Origin: Pleurodeles waltl
Lineage: Eukaryota; Chordata; Amphibia; Caudata; Salamandridae
Direction: 5' to 3'
Length of the DNA: 64,000 nt
Assembly: GCF_031143425.1 (NCBI RefSeq)
Contig: NC_090437.1
Coordinates: 1,176,672,863 to 1,176,736,862 of the forward strand
Within the stretch, counting starts at the first letter, position 1, and the number at the start of each line of letters is the position of its first letter. The notes below the pieces were generated by a model. The model did not search any database, was not told the origin of the DNA, and was given only the letters and a program-made list of their open reading frames with translations. Shown piece by piece: positions 1 to 11,715 of this stretch. The position numbers and the translations under genes are program-made.

Positions 1-1231
1 TTTACTGCCAATGTTGTAACGACCCCCCATGTCTGTTGCTTTCTGACGATACCTTGCTCCTATCCCAAAATGCCTCTGGATTATCTAGGCTTCTGGATAA
101 ATATTAAAGGTTTTGCAAGGATTATGGATTACAAATAAATAGCACCAAAACCAAATGTATGGTATTTGGTGACCCAAAATTTAGATTAAAAAAAATATAG
201 TCCTTGATGGTGAGGTCCTCGAACGTGTTAGCGATTTTGACTACCTGGGAATTAGGCCAGACAACTCCCATAAATGGACATCACACTTGACAAAGTGTGT
301 TATGTTCCTTAAACAAAAGACAGGGGGCATCTTGAGATCTGCAGCCAAAACGCCCACCTTTCCTATTGCACCTGCAGTGGATATCTATAAAGTGCAGGCT
401 AGAGCGGGCGCTTTATATGGTGATGAGCTGTGGGGCCATGGTAAACTTCATGATATAGAAAGAGCAGAGAATTTTTTTATCAAGGCCCTGCTAAAAGTTC
501 CTTAGAGTTCTCCTACTTTGCTTATCTGAATGGATCTAAATTTGCATTCTATTGCTGATATTGCTGCCTTGAGAACGTTGCAATATTGGATTTGGAAATG
601 GTCCACAGAAGTGTTAGATCCTTACAGAACATGGCTAGTAGCGCTTTTAAGAGACTCTCAGGTTGGGAAAATCCCATGGTGCCAGTATGTAAAAAGAGGT
701 TTCCTTAAACTTGGGTTGGGGTCCTACTGGGCGGACCCTTTGCACCCTCCAAAAAATGCTTCACAGATGTTGAAGGATGCATATTGGGAGAATGTACAAA
801 TATTAACTCTAGCAGCTGTTCCGTCGGGTAGCATGACAGATAGCTTTTTATTATTTAAGTGCAAGTATGAGTTTGAGCATTTTTTTTATATCATTACACA
901 TCCAGTGGCGCGTGCACTGTACCTAAGATTCAGACTAGAATCCTTACCAGTGCGTGATCTTACCGCCAGATGGAAGCAAACTGTTAGCCTGTCAGATCAT
1001 TGCCCGTTGGGATGTAATACTAGGGAATCAATTAGCCATCTTTTATTCCGCTGCCTTGCATATAAAAAGCAAAGGGTCCGTTGGATAAGACCCCTTTTTT
1101 AATACCATGGGCATTAGGGATCGCAACTCGGCTCTCAGGATTTGCAGTACTAATACCCATGGGCTGGTGGTGTGTGATGTGGCAAGCTTTCTTGCAGCTA
1201 CTTGGCATTTTAGAGCAGGTTTTATATATTG
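1..1231 (+). pseudogene. LINE reverse transcriptase C-terminal part, broken
   Basis: This is the end of a LINE ORF2-like polyprotein. The longest open piece, 530-1102 (190 residues), ends in a Cys/His cluster: CPLGC, then SISHLLFRC about eight residues on. Such a C-C-H-C knuckle is common at the C-terminus of jockey/CR1-type LINE proteins. Upstream, 287-505 is another open piece carrying the L-R-S-A-A-K stretch that follows the RT thumb. The pieces are separated by a stop at about 503-505 and a frame change near 1090-1100. After that change the coding sense seems to continue to a stop near 1231. The 5' part, including any endonuclease, lies outside the window. Confidence 0.7.
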
Positions 1232-1330
1232 ACACAATATGTATTTGAGGGTAGCGAGTGTGTTTTTAATTGATTTATTATTGTAAATTTTAGACCTTGA
1301 ATATATGCCTGTATTATACCAGACTTCCTT
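1..1330 (+). mobile_element. 3' end of a non-LTR retrotransposon (LINE)
   Basis: This is a LINE truncated at the window edge. It keeps the end of the reverse transcriptase, the C-terminal domain and a short 3' UTR. Translation near position 45 gives a catalytic-loop-like S-D-D-T-L-L-L run. Around 155-235 there are K-T-K-C-M-V-F-G and D-F-D-Y-L-G, typical of the RT thumb of jockey/CR1/L2-type LINEs. Frames change several times, so it is dead. The exact 3' end is uncertain, and no clear poly(A) tail or target duplication was found. The clade is inferred from motif style only. Confidence 0.75.
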
Positions 1331-1331
1331 T

Positions 1332-2711
1332 TAATATAGGGAGGAAATTCATAGGTTCTAGAAATATGCTCGCTTAAGTTTTATCTTGTTGTTTGCTTGA
1401 TTTAGAATCCAAGCTTGGTTAATTATTTATGCCACAGGCTCATAAATTTTGAGGGAAACAAGCCACATGTATTTTTGACAGAGATATTTGGTGTGTGATC
1501 CTCACACCCAGGACACTGATAATGTGAAATGATTTTTTATCTTGAGGATTTTATTATTATTATATTTTTTAATATGTCCTTTGCGAACTATGGTTTTACA
1601 TGTGTATTTGTACTGCTTTTATGGTACTTTTTGCAGAAATGAAGCTCTAATGATGATGACTGCCATACTTGTTCTTCAGGTGACACACAGATTTTTTACA
1701 ATCCCTATGACCTCAGTGATGTAACATTGAGGGCAGCACCCCACTCTGAAAATTGTTCCAACACCACTAAATTCGTGTCTTTTGTTCTGCAATAGTCAGG
1801 CTACCTGTCGTTTTTTCTACTGTTAAAAGCATTGGGCAGGGTGGAATATTTAGCAACTATACATAGACAAAAATGTTTTTCGAAATTCAGTTTTGTTTTT
1901 TTCATGACACTTGAAGACGTGATTGATTTAGACATATTCCTGTAATTATGTTCCTTGGCTCATCATTAAGGGGCGGAGCGGGCGATGATTGACGGGTCAA
2001 TTATGTATCTTCTCACCATTTAATGAGGGGATTAATGGAGCAGCTTCCTCTGGAGTGTCAATATCTCATTCTAAGCAGATCCCCGTTGTGCTCCATAATT
2101 TTCTTGGCATAAATGCTTATTATCAAATAGATTTGCTTTACTGCGTTGTACCTATGCCATCTACCAAGCCTTGGACAGCATGTTGTGCTTTATAAATAAG
2201 TAACAGCATAAAAGGCCAGACCATGCCAAGATAAATGTTCATCGCAAAATTCATTTTTTGTTTACTCCGCAGTCAGTAAATCACAAGCATTCATTCTTCA
2301 TAAAAAGAGCTGCTCAAGGCCTGGTTCAAGATCTATAATGTCGTTTATTAGAAATACAAGTTTTTAGTTACATATTTTTATTTGACAGAGACTACTACTC
2401 GTCATATACACGTTCTCTATTCCTCGTCTTCCGGAAACGTATTTTATTTCCTAATATTTCAGACTTTTCATCTGGAAAATGCCGTTAGAAAGTTAAAACC
2501 ATTCTAGATCGATTATTTGATAAATTAACACTGTAACCATTTTAGTTCACAATTATTATGCGTTTTGACGCCAAAATCGAATTCAGCTAGAACGTTTGGT
2601 GTTCTGCAACATCCTTATTTTCTGTCAGGATACCTAAAAGTTGTATTACTAGGTATCTTATCAGGCAAATCATCAGAAGTGCAGTGGTGAGGCAAACATT
2701 TCTAAAATCCC
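1332..2711. other. Unassigned AT-rich sequence downstream of the LINE
   Basis: About 1.4 kb without a recognisable gene. The first few hundred bases may still be LINE 3' UTR, but I see no clear tail. There are only short open frames and AT-rich runs, with nothing else I can support. Confidence 0.4.
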
Positions 2712-3282
2712 ATGGGCCAGATTTAAGAGAAAATGACGGAGCACGATGATGTACTAAATTTGGCAGCGCCCAGTACCGTCATTTTCAAAATGCAGCGATG
2801 TGCTGTATTTACTAGAAGATGGCGCACCCCTGTCTTTCCCTCTGCACCAGTGCTAAATCTGCTGCTGTGCGCCAACGCAGGAACCCTTGCATCATAGTGC
2901 AACAATGGCTGAATTGAGAGGGAGATTGTAAATGGTGATCCACTCTTCCTGTGTGTGCTCACATAGGAAGAGCAAAAAACAAGGAGAAATGATAGCATTT
3001 CTCCTCTCCTCCATGTGGTGGCGTTAGATTTTGGAGCTGCCTCAAGTTTAAGTAAACTCGTAAATCTGAGGCAGCGTCAAAATACAAAGAGTGTTGCTGT
3101 GGCACGCTCACAGCAACATCGGTTGCATGCCACTTCCACGCAAAGTGCTGTGTGTGAAGGGGCTGTATTTACAAGGTGGTGTTAATCCACAAAAAGTGGC
3201 TTAACGCCATCTTGTAAATACAGAGCTGTGCACAAAAAGTGATGCTCCGGTGGCGCTAGGGGCTCTTAAATACAACCCCATG
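2712..3282. mobile_element. Miniature inverted-repeat element (MITE-like)
   Basis: The non-coding block is bounded by imperfect inverted termini, GGCCAGATTTAAGAG on the left and its approximate complement CTCTTAAATACAACCCC on the right. ATG flanks it on both sides as a possible 3-bp target duplication. Near the right end is an imperfect hairpin at 3169-3228, whose arms begin GTATTTACAAG and end CTTGTAAATAC. Three-base duplications and inverted termini suggest PIF/Harbinger mobilisation, but this family is not proven. Confidence 0.45.
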
Positions 3283-3473
3283 TTCTGCTTTGCACAGTCA
3301 CTCATTAGTCGTAAATAGTTAATTCAATATTGCTGTGGTGTATGTGCATGCACACCAGTACTAGTCTTAAGTCGGTATCACTCCATCAACACTGCAACTG
3401 CTGAACATCATGCGCACCACAACTATTTTAAAACAATGTAGTAATGTGAGAGCCCCGGACAGAAGCACACAGT

Positions 3474-4330
3474 GGCATATTTATACTCTGTTTGCGCCTG
3501 ATTTGAGTAATTTTTTTTACGCAAATCAGCACAAACTTAACTCCATATTTATATTTTGGCGCTAGACATGTCTAGCGCCAAAATTATACAGCTAAGGTCA
3601 TTTTTTGCCTGCGGAAAACTACCTTGCGTCAATGAGATGCAAGGTAGGCGTTCCCGGGCAAAAAATTACTCTAAGGCCCTAGCGCCTTATTTATCCTCCC
3701 ATGCAAAAATCACGCACGGGGGGGAGGAGGGGTCAAAAAATGGTGCAAAGCGAGCTTTGCACCATTTTTTAACGCCTGGGTCAGGGCAGGCATTAAGGGA
3801 CCTGTGGGCCCATTTCAATGGTGGAACACCCTAGAATAATCTCACAGATGCCCTCCCAGGCCCCAGGGACACCCCCACCCACACCAGAGGGACAGCGGAG
3901 GATGGGGGACCCCATCCCAGGTAAGTATAGGTAAGTACAGGTAAGCATTTTTTTTTTAAAGTGCCATTGAGGGCCCTGAAATTGCCCCCCCTACATGGCA
4001 TTGGGTGCAATGGCCATGCCCAGGGGACACTGGTCCCCTATGCTGGCCATTGGGGTGGTGGGTATGACTCCTGTCTTTTCTAAGACAGGAGTCATGTGGT
4101 ACGGATGGGTTTGAGTCATTTTTGGTGCAAAATCCCCTTCTTCCATCCTGCCAGCCCCACCCAGCTAACTTCATTTTTTTTGTTTACGCTAGCCTACCAT
4201 TTCCACTGGCTTGCACCATTCCATAAAAATGGTGCCTGGCTGGTGCTCAGAATGGTGCAAGCCGGTGCTAAATTTTTTGGTGCAAAACTGAGTTGGTGCA
4301 TTTTTGCACCAAAAAGTATAAATCAAGGCC
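3474..4330. mobile_element. Palindrome-rich MITE-like element
   Basis: Imperfect inverted termini (GGCATATTTATACT and the complement of AGTATAAATCAAGGCC) bound a non-coding 0.86 kb block. It contains several separate hairpins. There is a perfect 32-bp palindrome at 3553-3584 with centre ACATGT. A hairpin with 17-bp arms and a 2-nt loop lies at 3735-3770. Another with 14-bp arms, reading ATGACTCCTGTCTT on one side, lies around 4064-4095. No protein is encoded. The chain-of-hairpins layout matches the elements at 38.9 and 45.7 kb, although the sequences differ. Confidence 0.5.
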
Positions 4331-4645
4331 TTAGGGTCTATTCACAGAGGTAAATGTATATGTGTAAATATACTCTTGTGTTGATTTATTCTTGCAATTA
4401 GGTGAACACATACATTTAGACTAACATGTCTCAACTCTCTAAATCCAGGGTGTAGAGACCTCCAATAGAAAATATAGTAGTGTAAATTTACTACCGGTCA
4501 CTTTTCACACATTGGAGGGGGAAGAATGACCATGTGTGGTGCTTGATTTTCTCCAAGGCTGGGCTGAAATACATTGACAACTATATTGTCATCTTTTGGG
4601 CTGTGGTAACTTTTAAAGTGTAGTTTGTGAATAGCAATAGATTAA

Positions 4646-4669
4646 GGCCCTCATTACAACCCTGGCAGT
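4646..4669 (+). repeat. Left terminal inverted repeat of the Harbinger transposon
   Basis: Begins GGCCCTCATTACAACCCTGG and pairs with 11716-11739 with one mismatch. The same terminus, with small changes, bounds the 1.07 kb element at 43566-44633. Confidence 0.85.
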
Positions 4670-4744
4670 CGGTGTTCAAGTGGGTGGATTGCCCACTGCT
4701 TGGTCTTGGGGAGTGCAAGGCCACTGTCTCCAAGTGGATAGCTT

Positions 4745-4926
4745 CTCCACTGGTTTTGGAGGGGGCTTTGTGCCCAGAGTGCTTCATCCTGCCAAGGACT
4801 GTGTTAGTGGATACTTTTCTCCACTGGTTCTGGAGGGGGTTTGGGGCCCAGAGTGCTTCATCCTGCCAAGGACTGTGTTAGTGGATGCTTTTTGCGACTG
4901 GTTCTGGAGGGGGCTTTGTGCCCAGT
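4745..4926. repeat. 74-bp tandem repeat, about 2.5 copies
   Basis: Copies start at 4745, 4819 and 4893 (the third is partial), each near CCACTGGTTYTGGAGGGGG. They lie just inside the left end of the Harbinger element and downstream of its first Myb-like gene. Subterminal repeats sometimes bind transposase in this class of element. That role is inference here. Confidence 0.75.
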
Positions 4927-5049
4927 GATGCTGCACCTGGGGTGTGGCAGTTGACTTCGTCTCACCTGGGTGTCTCAGCCACGCAATGTACCTGGAACAA
5001 GTTGCATGATACTCCATGGAGGCAGACCCACACTCCATCCTGCGGCGAC

Positions 5050-7632
5050 TTAGGCTGCCAATTGCTGGTTCATGTCAGTGCTGGAGGTGGTGTCTAAAGT
5101 GGCGTGTCCAAGGTCCAGGACGTCACCTGCAGACTCTGAACACTGCACACTGGGGATGGAGCTGACTTCTGACAGAGTGGCATCAGCTGTGCACGTGGCG
5201 GTGGCGACTGTGGTGCATGTGGCAGAGATCCCTGCTGATTTGTTGGTCACCAGCCCCTCACCAGGTGACATTGTGCCCAGAAGAGATGTTCCCTTTGGCT
5301 TATGGCCCTTCCCCCTCTTGACAGTTGCTGCAGGGACCTTGGCACTGTTCACTCGGTGTTTTTGCGAGGCCTTGCTGGGTGGGTGGCGTGACTGTACCCT
5401 GCTGGAAGCCGGCACCTTTTTGAACTTTGCAGGTGGTGGAATAGGGTGGTCCTTCTTTTCTGTCGGTGGCACACTGGCAGCTCTGACTGATGCCCCCTTA
5501 GACCATACTGGAGTAGCAGGGACCACAGCAGATGCAGATTTGGTGGCTGAGGTGCTGGGCTGGGATCTAGACATCCTGGCCCTAGGGGAAGGATGGGGGG
5601 GAGGTGTAGGGAAGAGGTTCAAGTTAGCTAGGAAAAGTTTTTTTAACACACTGGGACGGGAAGATGGAGGTGGTTTGGGAGTGGAGGAAGAGGTAGTGGT
5701 TGTAGGAGGTATACGTCTGGTGAGTTTGGGTGAAGGTGCATGAGTTGGAGGCTGTTCTGAGGTGGATGGCTGTTGAGTGGGTGTGTGCCTGCGTTTGTGT
5801 ACTTCGGGAGGAGGGCTTACTTACACACTGGGAGAGGACACAGGGGACGTGTGAATGGTAGTGGGGGTGGTGATTGCATGTGAGCGGTGTGTAGTGATGG
5901 GCGTTCTGGTGATGGAGGTAGTGGCTGAGGATGTAGTGCATGCAGGTGTGAGTGGAGATGAGACTCCGAGGAGGAGGAAGACGTGGAGGAAGGGGACACA
6001 GTGGAGGCAGTGGATGTTGGTGTGTCTGCATGAGGATGGTGCTTGTGTGAGTGCCTGTGGGATGTGTGGTGCTTCTGTTTGCTGAGCCACTTTTGTGTGT
6101 TGATGTGTGTGCATGCTGGTCTGATGGTGTGCGTGGGATAGGCTGAGGTAGAGGGGGCTGGGTCTGGGTAGTAGAATTTGGAGGGGGGAGGCTGAACACA
6201 GGGACAATGGCTGCCATCAGTGCTGAGGCCAGAGCATGAAATGCGCTCTGTTGGGCCGCCACGCCAGAATGAATGCCCTCCAGGTATGCATTTGTTTTCT
6301 GCAAATGCCTCTCGGCACCCTGGATGGCATTCAGAATGGTTGACTGCCCATCAGTGAGGGATGTCAGGAGGTCAATAGACTCCTCACTGAGGGCAGCAGG
6401 GCTGACTGGGGCAGGGCCTGAGATGCCTGGGGCGAAGGAGATGCCCACCCTCCTGGGTAAGCGGGCACAGGAAACTCTATGAGGGGCTGCCGGGAGGGCG
6501 GTACTGGTGGGGGGGTGGTGGCTGTACCTGTTGTTGCGGTGGGCACCGAGGTGCCCACCACTGCAAGGGAGCTCCCATCAGAGGAGGAGTCGCTGTCACT
6601 GGTGTCCCCTCCTGTCCCCGTCATGGAGCTCCACTCGTCCTCCGTCCCACTGGTGCCTTCAGAAACCGTAGATTCACCCTTATGGGCCATGTGAGATGCA
6701 GCTCCCTCCATTGCTGGTGCCTCTGCTCCTCCACCAGATTATGCTAATGCACACAAGGACAGGGTGACAAAACAAGAAGGGGGGGAAAGACAGAGAAGAC
6801 ACATGGTCAATGCCAGCAACACCACTACCTTTAGTGGACACAACACACAGGGAGCAGCCCTATGCACTAGGCCATGCACTAGCAGTTAGTAGGAAAATCA
6901 CCTGCCCATGGGGTACTATATCATTTGCTTCACACCTGGACCCCACAGGAGCCTGACTAGTTGTAGATGCCCACTTACACTATTGGGGCTGGGGTGCCTC
7001 AGAGTCAGCTGAATGACACTGTACTCACCCCCTTGTGGGTGCTGTGATGCCCTCAAGTGCCCATCCAACTCCAGATATGCCACCGCCAGGATCCGGAACA
7101 TCAGGGGGGTCATGGTGCAACGGGCACCCCTTCCACATTGGAAGGCCAGCCCCTGCTGGGCCTCCACCGTCTTCTTGATCCAGCGGCGCAGGTCCTCCCA
7201 TCTTTTGCGGCAGTGGGTGCCCCGTCTATGATAGACCCCCAGGGTCCGCACTTCCTTGGCGATGGCACGCCAAATACCCTTCTTCTGGTGGGCGCTGACC
7301 TAGAGGAAAGGTACAGGATGAAAGGAAATTACTCTCCAATCCAGGCCGTCATACTCATTGCCCACCAGTTCCCACCCATGCCCTGATGCACATACACTCA
7401 CCATCCTCACATGCAGGCCTCAGCCCCCCTCCCATGTATCTTCCATCCACTCCAAACAGGCATTGCCCACGCATCATGCTCACAGTGTACTCACCTGTTT
7501 GTCTAGAGGACCGTAGAGTAGCGTGTACTGGGGGAGGACCCCATCCACCAGTTTGTCCAACTCCTCCGCAGTGAAGGCAGGGGCCCTTTCCCCAGACACA
7601 TGAGCCATTGTCGCTTCCAAAACTGAGGTCAT
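5050..7632 (-). pseudogene. Harbinger accessory Myb/SANT-like protein 1, broken
   Basis: In PIF/Harbinger transposons a Myb-like partner carries the transposase into the nucleus and binds the element's DNA. Three exons can be read. Exon 1 (about 7632 or 7608 to 7495) ends at a GTGAGT donor. Exon 2 (7299-7029) holds the trihelix/Myb-5-like core GTHCRKRWEDLRRW and RGARCTMTPLMFRIL, and also ends at GTGAGT. Exon 3 starts near 6722 with an acidic, Ser-rich then Pro-rich tail running to about 5050. Exon phases agree (0, then 1). There is a frameshift near 6400. The tail crosses low-complexity TG-rich DNA at 5820-6130 with further frame changes. Two in-frame ATGs, 24 bases apart, could start it. The DNA-binding region is intact and the tail is decayed. 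Confidence 0.75.
5820..6130. repeat. TG/CA-rich low-complexity stretch inside the Myb-1 tail
   Basis: Dense TGTG/GGTG on the + strand produces long His/Thr/Pro-rich open frames on the - strand. These are unlikely to be the original protein. It is probably an expanded simple sequence that contributed to the frame loss. Confidence 0.55.
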
Positions 7633-8125
7633 AGCAGCACTTGCTGTGTAGTCCTCTCCTGTTGAAGGTCAGGTATCAAGTGAGTGAGTAGATAGAAAAT
7701 GGTGATCAGGTCCGCGGCGGTGCGTACCGTCACCGCCGGCGTACATCGTCATTGGCTCCTGGAACCCATAGGGCCCAATGATAAACAATGCTAAATTGCG
7801 CAGCGGTCTTCGACCGCCTACCGTGACGCTGCACAATGCCAGCGCAGTTACCTCATTTCCCCTTGTCCCTCCTTACAGGTCAGGCAGCCGCCATTTCAGG
7901 GGGGCACATGGCATGGCACCTAACTGCGTCACACCACATTTTGGCAGATATACGGACAAACAACGCCACACACGGATTTACTCACATTACTGAAAACATA
8001 CTTGTGCAACCTATGTGGTACATGACCCTCAGCTCACCCTTCTCCTCCATAGGGCACATCTGCTGGGGCAGATGATGAGATGGCATCATCCTCCGGTGTA
8101 CAGACCCCTGGTGGACCTGTCGACA
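7633..8125. promoter_or_regulatory. Divergent spacer between Myb-1 and transposase
   Basis: About 490 bp separates the likely starts of the leftward Myb-1 gene and the rightward transposase, so it should hold both promoters. It includes a CpG-containing stretch at 7708-7750 with CCGCGGCGG-like sequence. I see no TATA box I would defend. The role is inferred from layout only. Confidence 0.4.
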
Positions 8126-9189
8126 ATGGAAGGCAGACACATCATTATCACCGACAGACTTGATCGTTCACAATCCAAGAACTGTGTGCACAACTGGAGC
8201 CAGACCTGATGTCAGCTATCCGCCATCCCACAGGAATACCCCCTCTAGTGCAGGTCCTGTAAGTGCTCCATTTCATGGCAAGTGGCTCCTTTTAAACTAC
8301 AGTGGCCATGGCATCAGGGATGTCTCAGCCAATCTTTTCAAACGTGTTGACCAGAGTGTTGTCAGCCCTGCTAAAACACATGCGCAGCTACATCGTTTTT
8401 CCCCAGGTGGAGGATTTGCCCACAGAGAAAGCTGACTTTTATGCCCTGGGACATATCCCCAACATCATTGGTGCCATTGATGGTACACATGTGGCATTTG
8501 TCCCCACCGCAGAAATTAAGAAGTGTACAGAAACCGAAAAAGCTACCATTCTATGAATGTGCAGATGGTGTGTTTGGCAGACCAGTACATCTCTCATGTG
8601 AATGCCAAGAATCATGGCTCTGTGCAAGACGCTTACATTTTTCTTGAGGAATAGCAGTATCCCTTATGTGATGGGCCAACTCCAGAGGCACCGGGTGTGG
8701 CTAATAGATGAGCCCAAGGTCCCCACACAGTAAGAATAGGTGTCTGGGTATGGGGTAGTCCCCAAGGGTTAGTGTGTGTATAACAGATATCCCTCGACAT
8801 TTGCAGGTGACTCTGGTTACCCCAACCTCTCATGGCTTCTGACCCCAGTGAGGAATGCCAGGACAAGGGCAGAGGAATGCTACAATGAGGCACATGGGTG
8901 AACTAGGTGTATTATTGAGAGGGCGTTCGGTCTACTGAATGCCAGATTCCGGTGCCTCCATCTAACAGGTGGCTCCCTATACTACTCACCGAAGAAGATG
9001 TGCCAGATAATTGTGGCATCCTGCATGTTGCACAACCTGGCATTGCGGCGCCAGGTGCCTTTTCTGCAGGAGGATGAGCCTGATGATGGTCTTGTGGCAG
9101 CTGTGGAGCCTGTGGACAGTGAGGAAGAGGAGGCAGAAGAAGAAGATATTGACAACCGAACGAACATCATCATGCAGTACTTCCAGTGA
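8126..9189 (+). pseudogene. Harbinger DDE transposase (HARBI1-like), broken
   Basis: This is the enzyme that cuts and inserts the element. It starts at the ATG of MEGRHIIITDRLDR. The first catalytic Asp is in NIIGAIDGTHVAF (about 8460-8500). The second is in GDSGYPNL at the start of exon 2 (8807). The Glu is in CIIERAFGLLNARFR (about 8910-8950). The C-terminus is acidic and ends NIIMQYFQ. Damage includes a frame change near 8163, TAA at 8260 and 8293, a frame change near 8505, TGA at 8899, and a probable intron (8708-8806) whose donor reads AT instead of GT. Joining 8707 to 8807 restores phase exactly. The length and motif order fit a HARBI1-like transposase of about 350 residues. Confidence 0.85.
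8708..8806 (+). other. Probable transposase intron with a mutated donor
   Basis: The right edge TTTGCAG|GTGACTC is a good acceptor. The left edge reads ATAG|ATGAGC, where GTGAGC would be a normal donor. Removing these 99 bases keeps the frame between VWLI and DSGYP, where family members are continuous. This is inference from frame and motif continuity. Confidence 0.6.
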
Positions 9190-9432
9190 CACACAGATAA
9201 GAGACTGGCACTGCTCATCTCATATGTGACTACTGTAGGACAATGTATAAGTCAGCCTCTTAACCTCTGTCTATGGACACTGACAGTTCACTTTGGCTTT
9301 CCATTTCACAGATCTGGGTACCTCATTCTGCTATATTTACTGCTGCCCAACAACTGTCATACATTACGTGTTGTAATTATACATTTGTGAAAGAACAGAC
9401 TGACTCCAGACTGGTTTGTGATTCAAGTGTGT

Positions 9433-11171
9433 TTATTTATGGGCTAATGTGTATAGGGGTATGTGGAAGGGGCTGGGGTGATGGTGGAGGAAAGTCCAGG
9501 GTAGAGTCCAGTCTCTTGGTATCACAGGTGCATTGTCCAAGGGGGCATAGGACAGGGAGCAATAGCAGTTCAAGGTGGACAGGGTAACAGAGTGGGACAG
9601 AAGGGTGACAATCAGGAGTCTTATTTCCTGGCGAGGGTCTTGGCAATGTTCTCTGGCTTTGCCTGGATCGCAGGGACCGTTTGCGGGGTGGTTCTCTTTC
9701 TGCAGGGGGTGGGGTGCGGTGGCCTGTTGGTCCTGTGGCGGGGCCTCCTGTCCACTAGCACCGAAGGACGTGGAAGGCTGTTCATCGGTTGGGTTTGTGT
9801 CAGGGGCCCGGTGGTATGCCACTGTCTCCCTCATGGTGTTGGCCATGTCTGCCAGCACCCCTGCAATGGTGACCAGGGTGCTGTTAATGGACTTCAAGTC
9901 CTCCCTGATCCCCAGGTACTGTCCCTCCTGCAGCTGCTGGGTCTCCTGAAACTTGGCCAGTACCGTGCCTATGGTCTTCTGGGAATGGTGGTATGCTCCC
10001 ATGATGGGTGAGAGTGCCTCGTGGAGAGTGAGTTCCCTGCGCCTGTCCTCCCCCTGTCACTCAGTAGTCCTCCTAGCTTCCCTGTTGTCCTGTGCCTCTG
10101 TCCCCTGAACCATGTGCATATTGCTACTGACCCAAGGTCCCTCATCATCCTGGGTTAGTGGGGTTGCCTGGGGTCCCTGTAATGGTGGACACACTGCTGA
10201 TTGACGTGTCCTTTGGACAGTGGCATGGGCCCGCTGGCTGGGTGCTGTGGTGGTGTTTCCTGAGGGGGGAGGTTCTGTGGTGGCTTGAGACTGTGGCAGG
10301 GTAACCGAATGTCCTGAAGTCCCTGATGGGCCGGGCTGGTCATCTTGATCCAGGCGTGCAGAGCTGCTGTCATCACTGTGGGCCTCTTCTGTGGCGGGAA
10401 TGGGTATGGCTGGCACCACCTGTCCGGTGACGTTGGGTAGGGGTCCTGTTGGGGTGTAAATGCATTGTTATTTTATCTGTATGTGCCATCTTGTGCAATG
10501 GGTGTGTTTCCCTCTATTACTGTGCTTGCAATATCGCCTTGGCCCTTGTGTGAGTGGTGATTGTGTGCCCTGGGTGAGTCTCTCCCTTGGACATGCTTTG
10601 GTGATGGGTGTCCATGCTGGTCTGTGATGGGTGTCCATGCATTGGTGTAACATGCAGGGCTTGGTATTGGATTGTGTGGGTTGTGATAGTGGGGTATATG
10701 TGAGGTGGCGGGGTGATGGGTGTGAGGGTAGGGGTAGGTGTTTGTGATGGCATGCAGGTAGGGCGGGGATATATTATTAAAGATTTGCCTTACCAGAGTC
10801 CAGTCCTCCTGCTACTCCTGCGAAGCCCTCAGGATGCATAATTGCTAAGACTTGCTCCTCCCATGTTGTTAGTTGTGGGGGAGGAGGTGGGGGTCCACCG
10901 CCAGTCCTCTGTACGGCTACCTGGTGTCTGGATACCACGGAAAGTACCTTCCCCGTAGGTTGTTCCACCTCTTCCTGATGTCATCCCGTATTCTTGGATG
11001 CTGTCCCACTGCGTTGACCTTGCCGAGAATTCTCCGCCATAGCTCCATCTTCCTAGCAATGGATGTCTGCTGCACCTGTGATCTGAATAGCTGTGGCTCT
11101 ACCCGGAAGATTTCCTCCACCATGACCCTGAGATCCTCCTCAGAAAAGCTGGGGTGTCTATGAGGTGTCAT
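9433..11171 (-). pseudogene. Harbinger accessory Myb/SANT-like protein 2 (TSNARE1/NAIF1-type), broken
   Basis: A second, different DNA-binding partner. Exon 1 runs 11171-10794. It has an N-terminal Myb-5-like domain with FSEEDLRVMVEEIFRVEP and RDDIRKRWNNLRG, then a poly-Pro stretch and GGLDSG, ending at a GTAAG donor. Exon 2 starts at 10445 in matching phase 1. It encodes an acidic/Ser/Pro/Gln-rich linker, and from about 10000 a heptad-like helix (IGTVLAKFQETQQLQEGQ) that could dimerise. The domain resembles the Myb-like region of TSNARE1/NAIF1, which are known to be Harbinger-derived. Damage: a one-base frame change near 10953 and an in-frame TGA near 10057. The 3' end is uncertain (about 9600-9433). 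It converges with the transposase gene. Confidence 0.7.
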
Positions 11172-11460
11172 GATGTGGTGTGAGTGATGTGTGAGGTGAT
11201 GTGATGTGTGGGGTGATGTTTTGGGGTGTGTGGTGTTTTGTGCGTGGATGGTGTATGAGTGATGGTGTTGTTGTGTCTTTGGATGCTGGTGTGGTCTTTG
11301 CTTTCCTCTCTGCTTCTTCAAAATTTTTCATTGTAAGAGGTTGTGGGTAATGTGGGTGAGTGTGTGGGTGTGGTGTGTGTATGTGTGTCAGATGTGTGTA
11401 GTTTGAATTGTCCAATGTGGTTGTGTTTTGTAAGTGTGTGTGTATTTTGAGTGCGGCAGT
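11150..11460. repeat. GT-rich low-complexity stretch
   Basis: Purine-pyrimidine alternating TGTG/GGTG-rich sequence upstream of Myb-2, near the right end of the Harbinger element. It produces spurious Thr/His-rich frames on the - strand. It could tend to form Z-DNA, which is speculation. Confidence 0.5.
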
Positions 11461-11715
11461 GTGTACCGCCAATGGTTTCCCACGGTTGAAAGACGGCCGC
11501 GTTGATTCGTGGGTCGTGATAGTGTGGGCGTATTCCTGTTGGTGTGACGGTGTGGGTTTTGGTATCACCAGTTTATCACTGACCTTTGGTGTGGCGGACT
11601 TGTGTGGGTGTCTATATTGTGGAGGATTTCTCTGTGTGGGTCATAATACCTGTAGCGGATTTCTGCCGCGGACACGGTATGTTGGCGGCCGTCGGCACGG
11701 CGGTCAGCGGACCTT

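Noticed and set aside
1032..1237. Two overlapping - strand open frames
   Set aside because: They are antisense to the LINE coding sequence and show no motif.
5072..5743. 223-codon + strand frame rich in Val, Gly and Ala
   Set aside because: It is the reverse of the Myb-1 tail; the - strand reading fits exon structure and family composition better.
7700..7760. Possible internal Harbinger terminus (CCGCGGCGG block) suggesting two nested elements
   Set aside because: No matching inverted partner or target duplication found; a single outer pair of termini explains the structure.
9575..10011. Long + strand frames in the Harbinger element
   Set aside because: Shadows of the Myb-2 C-terminal exon on the - strand.
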